This document shows positions 49,140 through 59,277 of a stretch of DNA of 64,000 nt, piece after piece (within the stretch, counting starts at the first letter, position 1; each line of letters starts with the position of its first letter). Under the pieces are notes generated by a model. That model was not told the origin of the DNA. It ran no database searches and saw only the letters and a list, made by a program, of their open reading frames with translations. The translations under genes were made by a program, and so were the position numbers. This DNA is from Azadirachta indica (lineage: Eukaryota > Streptophyta > Magnoliopsida > Sapindales > Meliaceae), in the NCBI GenBank assembly GCA_022749755.1, contig CM040442.1, positions 12,188,457-12,252,456 on the forward strand, written 5' to 3'.

Positions 49140-49350
49140 AGTCGTGATCAGGCCAGGTCATCTCAGATTAGTTAGGTCAGCTCGGATCAGGACATGTCAG
49201 TGTGTTCGTTTGCTGCCCTCGCTTTCAGAAAATCAGTCAGGTCAGAGCTGTCGATACATCGCAAACCTATCGTCCTCGAGTCAGGTCAGGTCAGTGTATT
49301 TGCTGGTGTTGCTGCCTTCAATGAAAATTAACTCCAGGTCAAGTCAGATG
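49140..49350. repeat. GGTCAG-rich segment in the LARD-like element
   Basis: AGGTCAG/GGTCA motifs recur many times (for example GTTAGGTCAGC, CAGTCAGGTCAG, AGTCAGGTCAGGTCAG, CAGGTCAAGTCAG). A similar cluster lies at 63080-63220 near the last copia element. Confidence 0.6.
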
Positions 49351-50299
49351 TTGCTCACTACCACCAACTTCAGAATATGATTGATTGATTCATCCCAGCC
49401 ACCGCCTTACTCCCAACATCGCTAGAATTCCCCAAAAATAAAAACCAGCCCTTGATCAATTTTTTTAGTTCTGATATGGGTAACGATCGCTATTGTGGAG
49501 AATCTTTAATCACCCATTTGCGATTCTAATCAACCATTATTGTTCGTTGTTGCACCGAATTCATGATTCAGAATCAACAACCATTGGAAGTTATTATCAT
49601 TTTTCTACTACTGTGCAACTTCAATATAGATTTTGTTTCTTGGCAATATTATGCAAAGATGGGGCAATGTTATTGCAAACGAACTTGAGGCCAATTTAGG
49701 CATCAGGTTTTGTCACTACCTCACCTTAGGGAACTGAACACAAGGCCACAAATTTGAAGGCCTGGTCAAGCTGAATGCAACGTCACCAGAAGAGGAGGTC
49801 GAGAATTATAAAGAAGAAAATGGAAATTGATTTTCCTTTCAATACTTATAAGGTCTTCCAGATTAAGCTTCAATTCAATTCATTAAGGACTTAAAAAGAT
49901 TTGTCACTAAATGCAGACCAGGGAAGTATAGTTATTAAAATTTTAATTTTCACCTTAAGTTTATTCAATTAAATTTCTGAAGAAATTTATTAACATAGTT
50001 GGAAGCTGATTTTATTTATGAAATAGTTGAACGTTTACTTTATTTTTGATTATTTCCTAAGAAATAAAAATTTTATTACAAGAAATGCAGGCTCAAATGC
50101 AAAGGACAACAACATCATTCCAACTCCTTTAATCACAGAATGATGACAAGTCTTACAAAATGGAGTTGGCATTTCCTATATATTTTTTGCTGAAACTACA
50201 GACGTTATATCAAAACTCAAATGATTTTTCAGAAAGAATGCTGAATTCTACAATCATACTACTGATTTCTCTACAAAAAGTCGTAAAAAAAATAAGAAC

Positions 50300-51060
50300 C
50301 TAATCTTAGGCTACATAATATTCATTTCTACTTCAGATTTCTCTATAAGATGTTGTGACAAGAAGACCTGATCTTAGGCCATACGACAATCATTTATACT
50401 TCAGATTTCTCCGAATAAAGATGTGAAAAGAAGACTCGATCTTAGGCCAACACCATTCTACTACTCAGAAAAATAATTGAGCCTATATTTTAGTGCTTGA
50501 AAAGAAGTGACACAAGCTGATATTGCACTACTAAAAAAAAAAAGCTATATGATCTATTATTCTACTTTTTAGGAAAAAGATCTGACTACAGTTTCAGACG
50601 ACGATAATTAGAAGATTATTAAATTTTATTTATTCAACGAGCTATTATAAAAAGATCTAATCACATTTCAAATCAAATGAGAAGATCAATAAATTTTGTT
50701 TATTTAGCAGACTATCATAAAAAGATTTAGCCATAGTTTAGATTAAATAACGATAGTTGGGAATACAATAGATTTCGTTTACTTAGCAAATTATCGTAAA
50801 AAGATCTGATCACAATTCAGATTAGATAGTGATTAGAATATTGCTAAAATTCATTCATTCGAAGAAATTATTAAAAAGATCTGATAAATTTTGCCTATTC
50901 AACAAACTATAAAAAAAAATATTTGACCTTAGTTCTGATCGCATGACAAAATAAGTTTCAAAAAAGTTATTATAAAAATATCTGACCTCAACTCAAATCA
51001 TACAACAATCAAAAGAATCATAAATTTTGTTTCATACAGGAATTGTTGAAGAAAATACCT
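50300..51060. repeat. Degenerate tandem repeats in the LARD-like element
   Basis: Two related phases. 50300-50460: a unit of about 66 bp with GATCTTAGGC at 50306 (AATCTTAGGC), 50371 and 50439. 50580-51060: a unit of about 75-90 bp built from (T)AAAAAGATCTGATCACAATTC, AATAGATTTTGTTTATT and AGCAAATTAT. Units are diverged, so the array is old. Confidence 0.6.
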
Positions 51061-51575
51061 AGTCAAAGCCCAAATTTTATATCGACCTCTATTCAATGTT
51101 AGCAAAGTTCATTTCAATCAGATCATAATGCGTCCTGGTATGCAATTTCTATTTACTTCATATGATTTGCTTGACTAAGACAATAGAAGAAAAAATATTG
51201 CATGTGAACATTGATATAACGTCAGCTAAAAACAAAAAGAAAAAATAGTGCTAATTTAAGCATTAAAAATTCTAAGCACAAGAAACACAATTTTTAAAAT
51301 TTTTATTTATATACTTTATATTTTTTTTTTTTAAGAAAAACCCTTCCCTAACTTAAGCATTGGAGGGTTTTTGCTAATAAAACTGATTTCCCTTGATCGT
51401 TATTTGTTTTATAAGTTATCTATAATAAAGAGAAATAATTGTTGTTAAATGTCGAGGTTTAAGTCTGTGGATTGTTCTTAAATAAAATTTTCAATGAAAG
51501 AGCTAGTTTCACTAGAAACGGGAGGGCTTGCTATTTGGGAAGATAGTCTTGAGTTCATGAAATTAATAAGTTTCG

Positions 51576-51909
51576 TGCTAGCAAACCTAATGTTTGATCA
51601 GCTTAGGAAGGGTTTTGGTCAAATGTCACACAATAAAGTTGACTCAAAATAATAAAACTGTTACTTAATGGAATCCTTAAGAAAAGGGGAAATTAAAATT
51701 AATAATCTTAATTCAAAGTAAAATGAGATTCTGTTAAATACATTCCGAATACTGTTAGACTTCCTAATGCTATTGGGATAAGAAAATCAGTGCTTAATAT
51801 ATATATCACACTTTTCTCATGTAAATGGATTCATGAATTTTCTGAAATAAGCAATAAAATGATTTTTTTTCTTTTGAACAAAGAAAAGAAAAATTATATT
51901 TTTACTATG
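51576..51909 (+). repeat. Right LTR of the LARD-like element
   Basis: About 334 bp. It is followed by a binding-site-like TGGTATCAAAGTC and about 30 bp that still resemble the internal start at 47706-47740. Confidence 0.7.
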
Positions 51910-51999
51910 TGGTATCAAAGTCGTAAATTTTATTATTAACACATATATTGGATTAAATTTTAATATTGGAAACAAATAATTACAGTTACCATGATTATT

Positions 52000-52345
52000 A
52001 TAGTTATTCCAATATAACTTACATTCAATCTTCTCGAGTTTCTCAGATTTTTCAATGCTACACCAAGAAAAAGAGAATATGCCATTTTTTAAATAAATAA
52101 TTTGAAGGGTATAGGTATCATCAACTAAATCAAGTAATCTGCATATTCTTATTACAATAATTTTGTTCATCCTTTCAGGTCGAATTGGTTTTCCCTTTTC
52201 CTTTTACAAAGCAAATTCACATATTATCAGAAGTCAAAAAGAAATGAGCCCGAGAAAATAGATGTATATACCTTCATTATTCTCAACCAAACGCTAAAAA
52301 GATTTTGAGATAAGTCAAGATTTTGCAATTTTTGAAAAGTAGGAA
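52000..52345 (-). pseudogene. LRR receptor-like-protein remnant (two small exon-like pieces)
   Basis: Around 52340-52290 the minus strand reads KLQNLDLSQNLF, the plant extracellular LRR consensus (LxxLxxLDLSxN). A 1-bp shift gives VENNEG followed by a GTATATAC donor-like site, which is how the first LRR exon of many plant receptor-like proteins ends. Further down (about 52060-52000) ALKNLRNSRRLNVS resembles the next LRR (LKNLKxLKxLNLS). No start, signal peptide or membrane segment was seen. It is a small relic at best. Confidence 0.4.
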
Positions 52346-52590
52346 AAAAATAACAAATATTAAGCAAATTAGAGAGCTTAAAATATCAACAATAATAAGT
52401 CAATACCGCAAGTGGGAGAAAGAATAATTGGTGCATAGATCTCTACTAATTGGAGTCAATTAACGGAGTGGAAGAATTATCATTACTACTCCCACTGCCA
52501 CAAATCCTACATTTGATCCACAATCAGGCGGAATTGCCATTTCAATATGCGTTTGATCCACAACTTTCCTTCATCATATCATCCATTGAT
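52330..52590 (+). repeat. Left arm of an inverted repeat (pairs with 54200-54450)
   Basis: Blocks shared in inverted order: GAGCTTAAAATATCAACAAT, GCAAGTGGGAGAAAGA, ACTAATTGG.GTCAA, GGAATTGCCATTTCA and GTTTGATCCACAA. The arms are about 250 bp, diverged, 1.6 kb apart. Confidence 0.78.
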
Positions 52591-52655
52591 TTACTTTGTC
52601 TTATTGAGTGTGAGTTCCATCATCCATTGCGTGTTAGTGTTGCATTAGGGCATTA

Positions 52656-53313
52656 GGATCCATTTAGGAGCGATAATGAGAAAGCTATGCACAGCGTTTA
52701 TATTCTTTAACAATTTTTTTAGCAGTTGTTAGAAAAGCGGTTAACCATTTGGTTAACAACTTTCAAATGTGCTTCTTATGTATTTTTAGTGCTAAATTGG
52801 ATATTTGCATGTGTAATTAAAAAAGTACTTTAATATTGGCAAATTACCAAAATAGACATCAAACACACACATGCACAAATATTCTAGAAAATTTTTAAAA
52901 ATATAACATTTATATTTTATAAACATTTCTAAAAATTTAAACAAAATATTTGTTATGAAAATAATTGCAACTTTAATAATCTAAAAATAATAATAAATAA
53001 TAATCCTAAATCGAACAAGAAGCCAATAATAATAATAAACAAAAAGTCGTAATTTTTAAATTTGTTCAAGCAGATTTTGAAAAATATAATTTCATTAAAT
53101 TTTCCAGTAATTAGACAGGCAGCACTTGAAGTATTAATCTAGAAAAAACATCAAATTCTGCTTAAGTAAAAAAATTACTTCAAGTGCTAAACTTTTGTAA
53201 TAAGCACCTTTCTTAAAATTTGCCAAAGATCTAATTTAGCACTTCACAAGTGAGGGTCCATTTGGCAGTGTTTATTAGCACTTATAGTGCTAATAAAAAC
53301 TGCCAAACGGACC
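52656..53313. mobile_element. MITE-like element ending in a strong hairpin
   Basis: The left end GGATCCATTTAGGAGCGATAAT resembles the right end read backwards (GGTCCGTTTGGCAGTTTTTATTAG). The right end contains a 59-bp near-perfect palindrome at 53255-53313 (arms of 28 bp, 2 mismatches, 3-bp loop at 53283-53285). Part of it (53050-53300) is repeated at 46880-47115. It could be a hAT-type MITE. No target duplication was seen, so the ends are tentative. Confidence 0.45.
53255..53313. repeat. 59-bp near-perfect palindrome
   Basis: Left arm GGTCCATTTGGCAGTG... to AGCACT, loop TAT, right arm AGTGCTAATAAAAACTGCC to GGACC. 26 of 28 arm positions pair. Confidence 0.9.
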
Positions 53314-54199
53314 ATCACCCTTCCCAAACATAACAATCAAACATTCCATCATCAACCTATGAAGTAAGAATATCATATGGCATCAGCAACAATAGCTAAA
53401 CAATAAACAGAACTCACGCCAAAAGGTCAAACACTAGAATAGGATATGGCTACAATGTAGTGGTTATATAGTAAAATCACAGCAAATAGGTTGTTGTATT
53501 TCTCTAAATGCAATCTAACAATCAACTTAAAGTGAAGATAACTTATAAATTATATTGGAGAGTTCTCACTTCCCATAGATATACCTTACCAAACTATATA
53601 GCAGCATGACTCTTTCTATATATTTTTGCTGCGTCCAAGATTCTATACACTAAGTGTCACATATTGGAAAATTTTTGTTTATGGGCCTACGTATTAACAT
53701 TAATTATAGATTATATGTGCTATATATTCATCAGCCTGTTAAAAGTGACCAATTAAATTAATTAAGTTATTAAGCTTTTAAATCATTTCTTAATTGGTAT
53801 GGGTTTTGCAATGTGTAGAAATCGAATAAAATAAAATGATACATATAAATAAGTTGAGATTTTCAGTTTAAATATAACGTATCATTCATTTATATTTTAT
53901 TTTTAAATGAAATTAGGATTTTACTCTTTGTAAAGAAAAGTTTATACATGAAAGTCTAGTGACTACAATTTGTCGTGTCTCAATAAATTGACATATGCAT
54001 CCGATTAATTTTTGCTTGATGATTTAATATGAGTTCCTACCTTAAATAAAATATTTTTGTCATTAAAGTTTTCATTTAGTTTTCCAACATCACAGAAAAG
54101 TTCAGTATTCATTCGATTTAATATTAGGTTGTAAAGTGTTTTTTTCATTAATCTAATATTGAGTTGTAAAGTGATAATTTTTTCATTAAATATTGGGCT
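53314..54199. other. No gene seen
   Basis: AT-rich DNA between the MITE-like element and the right inverted-repeat arm. A minus-strand open frame near 54005-54214 has no recognisable domain. Confidence 0.4.
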
Positions 54200-54450
54200 T
54201 TCTTCAAGATTCATGTAGATGAAATGATGAGGAAGAAAAATTGTGGATCAAACGTGTACTGAAATGGCAATTCCACCTAATTGCGGATCAAATGTTGGAC
54301 TGGTGGAAGACTCTGCTAGTTGACACCAATTAGTGGGGATCTAATGCACCATTTAGTCTTTCTCCCACTTGCAGTATTGACTTACTATTGTTGATATCTT
54401 AAGCTCCCTAATTTGTTTGACATTTTACCTTTCTTTAAAAAGAATTCCAT
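54200..54450 (-). repeat. Right arm of the inverted repeat
   Basis: Inverted match to 52330-52590. The LRR-like codons next to the left arm are not seen here. Confidence 0.78.
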
Positions 54451-54971
54451 CCCAATTCCAAGCATAGTAATGATTCCGTTCTTTCTTAAAAAAAAAAAAT
54501 GCTATGCCAATTCCAAACATAATAATGATTCCATCCTACTATAGCGAAGTGCGCTGCACTTTATTAAATTTTAAATGTTAATTCAAAATATTTAATTACA
54601 ATATTTTAAGATAGATATATTTTACTAAATTTCAAAGCATAATACTTATTTTATTAAATAATTATTATTGCATGAACTATAATAACATTTTTAAATAAAT
54701 AAAAATTTTTAATGAATATTTTAAAAATTAGTTTGACCAATCAGTCTAATAAATCAAACTTTAAAGACTTATAAATGCTTTTGACAACTTTCTCTTTAAT
54801 ATCACTTCTTCTCGTTAAAATTGTTCCGAATATAACAAATTGGAAAGTGACATCTACGTGTTTAGATTAAAACCAGAGGGCCGATATATCAAAGATTTTA
54901 TTTTATTAGAAAAGCTATGTGTATGTTAAAGTTACATGGGAGGCAGAAATTTATGATATCATATACAATAT

Positions 54972-56362
54972 TCAAAAGGGTCTCTCTTCTTTGCAGGAAA
55001 AGAAACGACCAGTAGGACCGCCAACGGGCAACAAGGCTAGCTTCACAGGACTTTCAGCACCCTCTTCAACAGTTAATGCGCCACAATTGAAGTTCATATC
55101 GGTTTTGACAAAGCCAGGACACACACAATTCACGCACATTTTCGGATACCTATTTGCCAAAACCCTGGTATAAGCATTTACAGCAGCTTTTGAGACTTTA
55201 TAACCAGACAATAAAGGACACCATCCCCTATTTCCTGCTTCACCCTCTTCAAAATCCTTTAAATAATCAGTCAACACCATTTCTATTCTTTCTTCTGTAA
55301 GGCTTTCAACATTTTCTAGTACTTTTCTTGCTTTCCCTGGTAAAGCCTGTAAACCCAAAGTTTTTAACATTATTAAACTAATGCATGGTTCATATAATAA
55401 TATTAATATTTAATCTTTTGGGTATGGAAAATCAGGTACCTTTAATGCAGAGACATAGGAGGAGAGGTTAACAATCCTGGGCGAATCAGATAACTGGAAG
55501 AAGTGCTTCACAGGTTTGTTTAGTGCCATAGTAGTTTGTTTTCAGGCATTTCATCGATAACTCGTTATCTTGAGCAACAGTTTTGTTCCAGTCAACTTCA
55601 ACATCACTCTTAGTCTATTTATAGACAAAAAATATAAAATACCAAATAAGTAAGCCTTATTATTATTTCTCCATGCTACACTTGCAGTTTGCAGAACGTG
55701 AAGTCTATATAGATCATATATGTTAATGATAATTGATTATTTTGATTTTTTTACACTCTAAAAAAAAAAGAAAAATCATGTTCTTGATTAAATAATCAAT
55801 TATCATTAACAATATATATATATATATATTATGAAAGTCTTACTACCCGATAGCCCGAAGCTTGGAAAGCATCCTTATTAATCTTGAAACTTGTAATTCC
55901 TGCATTGTTCACCTGCATGTGCAGTACAGGGTTAAAACTAAGTATTGCGTGTAATATTGCTTGAAGAAGAAACAAGATAAAATAAAGAGAAAGTAATACC
56001 AAGATATCAAGCTTTCCGATTTGGGTTTTGATGAATTGAGCAAGAGACAAAATGGTTGGGGGATCAGTGACATCAAGCTTATGAAAAAGGACAAGATGAT
56101 GACAAAGACCAGAAGCCTTAAGTTTTTCAACAGCTTCAAGACCCTTGTTCTCATCCCTAGCAGTTAAAACCACAGTGATTCCTTTTGAAGCTAACAGCCT
56201 CACTGTTTCAAACCCAATTCTCTTGTTTGAACCTGTAACAACTGCATATCTGAACACAAAAAGTAAAAGCAAATGGTCAGAAAATTAAGAAGAAGATCAG
56301 AAGACAAAACATATGAAAGAACCGGGCAAAGGAAAGTACTTGTTTGTTGTGACTTTTGCCAT
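54972..56362 (-). pseudogene. Short-chain dehydrogenase/reductase (carbonyl/salutaridine-reductase type), five exons, broken
   Basis: Exons by GT-AG junctions: 56362-56340, 56249-56000, 55912-55847, 55614-55440 and 55346-54972. The tiny first exon gives MAKVTTN and completes K with exon 2 (YAVVTGSNKRIGFE). Landmarks: VNNAGI (NNAG), a TNYYGTK block, RIVNLSS with the catalytic Ser, GYKVSK with the YxxxK pair, CPGFVKTDM, and the end GPTGRFFSCKEERPF. The NADP-binding loop TGxxxGxG reads TGSNKRIG: the middle Gly is Arg. In exon 4, after CEALLP, about 8 bp are missing near 55497 relative to the expected LLPLLQLSDS, giving TGA at 55486-55488. Without this loss it would code for about 298 residues, the family length (neomenthol dehydrogenase / salutaridine reductase-like, NADPH-dependent, cytosolic). 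Substrate unknown. Confidence 0.82.
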
Positions 56363-57350
56363 TGGAGGAATCAGAAATGGAACGCTGTGTCAAAAATGGG
56401 ACAACTGATCAATGTTATATATTTCCGGGAAAGCAAAGAAACTTGCTTTATATGTAGCGAGTAATGTCCTTGCTCTTTTCCATCATAAATTTTTGTTTAG
56501 AAAAAAAAAAAATTGCTGGAGTCAGAGATACTGAGTAGTTGGGTAGTGGATTAATTTTTAATACATAATTAATATTATAAATATACTATAATTAAATTTA
56601 CATTTAGTTGTAATATATTAATAAATATTTAATTAATTTATTAATATATTATAATTAAATCTCATTGATTTATTGTTTAATTTTTTACTTAAAATAACAT
56701 TAGATATTTCATTTTTTTCTAAAAAGAAGTTGTAAGTGTAATTTTGACATATTGTTGTAATAGTTATTGTACACTATGGTGATACTTTAATTAATTATAA
56801 TATTTAGTAGATATAAAATCAACTTTTAAAAATTAATATACTTTCAACAATGTGGTTTATTTATAATTACTTGTTTTTTTCTTTCTAACAATGAGTTGTT
56901 TTTTAGCACAATAAAAGTAATTATTTATAATTCATACTAATTTTAAATTGATTGGTTTTTACTATACTTTAATTTAAAAATATAAAAGTGAAAGTATTTG
57001 TCAAGTATCAATGATTTTTTTATTTTATATTTAGTCTCTAATAATTTTTATCTCACAACAATTATAGTTTTTAAAGTTATATATATTGAACAAACATAAT
57101 ATATTGTAAAATAAATTTTTTACAATAAAATTAAATTTTACTTAAATATATTAATTAATATGTTATAAAATAATTAAATATCATTATTAATATAATATTT
57201 GTTTTGATAATATATTTTTAAAAATTTTATTTTATTTATTTTTATTAAATTTTAGCAGTCTAAAAACTAGTTTTACAAACCAAGAGGGTTGGCCTCCTAT
57301 GTGAGTGACTATTTTCGAAACAGCATTCTGGTAACTTCAGTATCCATAAC
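56363..57350. other. AT-rich upstream spacer of the SDR gene
   Basis: No gene recognised. It contains the presumed promoter side of the SDR gene (right of 56362). Very AT-rich from 56550. Confidence 0.45.
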
Positions 57351-57355
57351 TTGTT

Positions 57356-57736
57356 TGATGTAGAATAATTTTAAAATTTAAAAAGGTGAGGAAGTTTTTT
57401 ATTCTTACTAATTTAATTGTTATTTAATTCTTAGTTTTCTTATTTAAGTAGTACTTTTCTTCTTATTTGAGTTGACATGTAATGCTGAGTTTTCTCTACT
57501 ATATATAAAAGCCTATATTATTGTTTTGGAACAATTTTTTATTCAATAAAATATTCCCTTTTGATTTTGTCTCTCACGGGATTGTTGTTTTGACACTCAT
57601 GTTTTGAATCGTTAAGGTTAGAATGACATGTAATTCCGTTCCTTAGAACGTTTATCTAACTCAATATGTAAAAAAACCGAATAAGATTTGGTGTTTGACA
57701 AGGTGTTTTATCTCACTCGCTATCCTGTCTATTTCA
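57356..57736 (+). repeat. 5' LTR of the gypsy-type element
   Basis: 381 bp, with ACTATATATAAAAGCCTA (TATA-box-like) near 57497-57514 and AATAAAATA (poly-A-signal-like) near 57545. Confidence 0.85.
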
Positions 57737-57850
57737 GTTGATATCAGAGCCTACCGTTGTACCAAACAGAACTTTTTTTAACCACTAAACACAACTACAC
57801 CCATAAATATATTCTTTTACCCAAAAAAATTTAAAAAAAATTTTAAAATC

Positions 57851-58660
57851 ATGATCTACTATATTAGGCATGATGCATTGTTGTTTGATGGAAAATATAG
57901 TCCTAAATTATTTTTATTTTGGTTGGAAGATGTTGAAAAATTCTTTAAAGTGGAGAGGATACTTAAAGAAAAACTAGTACAATTTGTTACTCGTTTTTTG
58001 TTAAAAGAGAATTCATCATATTGGTAAAATATGTTACAAAGGACACGACTTGCAAACTGAGAAGACAAATTTAAATCATGGGATCAAATGAGGCGATTGA
58101 TAAGTCACGATTCATTCCTCTTGATTATTGTTTGACACATCAAGGTATGAAATCTATTCGTTCTTATGCTATGGAGTTTAAAAATTTTTATGGTCATTTA
58201 TTTTTTTATGAGAGTGAAGAGCTTTTAGTTGAAAGACTTTTAGAGGGGTTTTGTGTCAATATAAGAGATCGAATGCCACATATACTATCCATACACTACC
58301 ATATGCCATTTTTTTAGCCAAAGAATTGAAGTGCAACTAACGCTTGACTTTGATAGAGTTATTAGAGATATTGTTGATAATGTAGCTCACAAGACATTTG
58401 ATAATATGACTAAAGTTGACCATAAGATAGTCTCTAAATATAAGTTTCAAAAGAAAATTGAAGACGTGCTAAAAATTGTACAAGAATAAGTTTTATGTGA
58501 TCTTAATTTAAAAATTGAGCATATACGAAAAATTCAAGTGGAAGACCCACGTATTATTGACATGGTTTTACTTATTTATATTGAAAAAATAAAGGTTATC
58601 CTTGAGGAAGATTTAGCCTCAAACACAAATTTAATCGGTGAATACATTAAGTGAGACTTG
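57851..58660 (+). pseudogene. gypsy-type gag, decayed
   Basis: From the ATG at 57851: MIYYIRHDALLFDGKYSP, then FLFWLEDVEKFFKVER, then LVQFVTRFLLKENSSYW and a stop. This is the retrotransposon gag domain pattern (FDGxxDPxxFLxWLxxVExxF ... VxLxAxRLxxxAxxWW). The next frame (58078-58317) gives RFIPLDYCLTHQGMKSIRSY, FKNFYGHL and LVERLLEGFCVNIRDRM, matching KFLPDDY...L.QG..SV.EY..EF..L and the R..GL...IR block. The last part (to 58660) is an unassigned gag tail. No zinc knuckle was seen. Confidence 0.75.
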
Positions 58661-58887
58661 TGAAGAGTTATGAGAAATTTGAAAGTAATTTATTATTACA
58701 AATACATATTTTTCCAAAGAGCTAGACACAAGTATAAGAAAAAGATAAAATTTGGGTACTTATGAGTTTCAAAGAAGCTTGCTGAGAGAGCTACTATTTT
58801 AACTCACAAGATAATTTAATGTTGAATTATAAATTTCATTTGCCAGACAAAACTGAAGGACGGATTTTCTTTAAGAGAAAGGAAATC

Positions 58888-59272
58888 TGATGTAAGACAA
58901 TTTTAGAATTTAATTAGTTTAGAAAATTTTTTATTCTGACCAATTTAATTTGTTATTTAATTATTAATTTTCTTATTTAAGTAGGAGTTCTTTTCTTTAT
59001 TTGAGTTGACTTGTAATGCTAAGTTTTTTCTACTATATATAGAGAGGCTATGTTATTATTTTGGAACAATCTTTTATTCAATAAAATATTCTTTTTTGAT
59101 TTTATCTCTCATGTGATTGTTATCTTGACACTCGTGTTTCGAGTCGTTAGAATTAGAACGATATCCAATCTCGTTCATTAGAATGTTTATCTAACTCACT
59201 GTGTCAAAAAATCAAACGAGATTCGATATTCAACAATATATTTTTATCCCACCCTCTATCCTACTTGCATCA
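58888..59272 (+). repeat. 3' LTR of the gypsy-type element
   Basis: 385 bp, diverged copy of the 5' LTR, with the same TATA-like and AATAAAATA sites. It ends ...CTTGCATCA next to the TTGTT duplication. Confidence 0.85.
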
Positions 59273-59277
59273 TTGTT

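Larger units (their letters stand above)
47350..51909 (+). mobile_element. Non-coding LTR retrotransposon (LARD-like)
   Basis: Two direct repeats of about 340 bp, 47350-47705 and 51576-51909, start TGCTAGCA and share CTCATGTAAATGGATTCATGAATTTTCT near their ends. Each is followed by a tRNA-Met-type primer-binding site: TGATATCAAAGTC at 47706 and TGGTATCAAAGTC at 51910. The 3.9 kb between them has no gag or pol. It carries a receptor-kinase fragment at 48781-48900, GGTCAG-rich sequence at 49140-49350 and degenerate tandem repeats at 50300-51060. This fits a large retrotransposon derivative moved by another element. No clean 5-bp duplication or polypurine tract was found, and the second binding site after the right repeat is unusual. 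Confidence 0.65.
57356..59272 (+). mobile_element. Compact gypsy-type LTR retrotransposon, gag only
   Basis: 1917 bp in all. 5' LTR 57356-57736 and 3' LTR 58888-59272 both start TGATGTA and end TCA. A perfect 5-bp duplication TTGTT flanks the element (57351-57355 and 59273-59277). A primer-binding site TGATATCAGAGCC follows at 57739, and a purine tract AAGAGAAAGGAAATC precedes the 3' LTR. The 1.15-kb interior encodes only a decayed Ty3/gypsy-type gag; no protease, RT or integrase is present. It resembles small gag-bearing non-autonomous elements. Confidence 0.88.
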
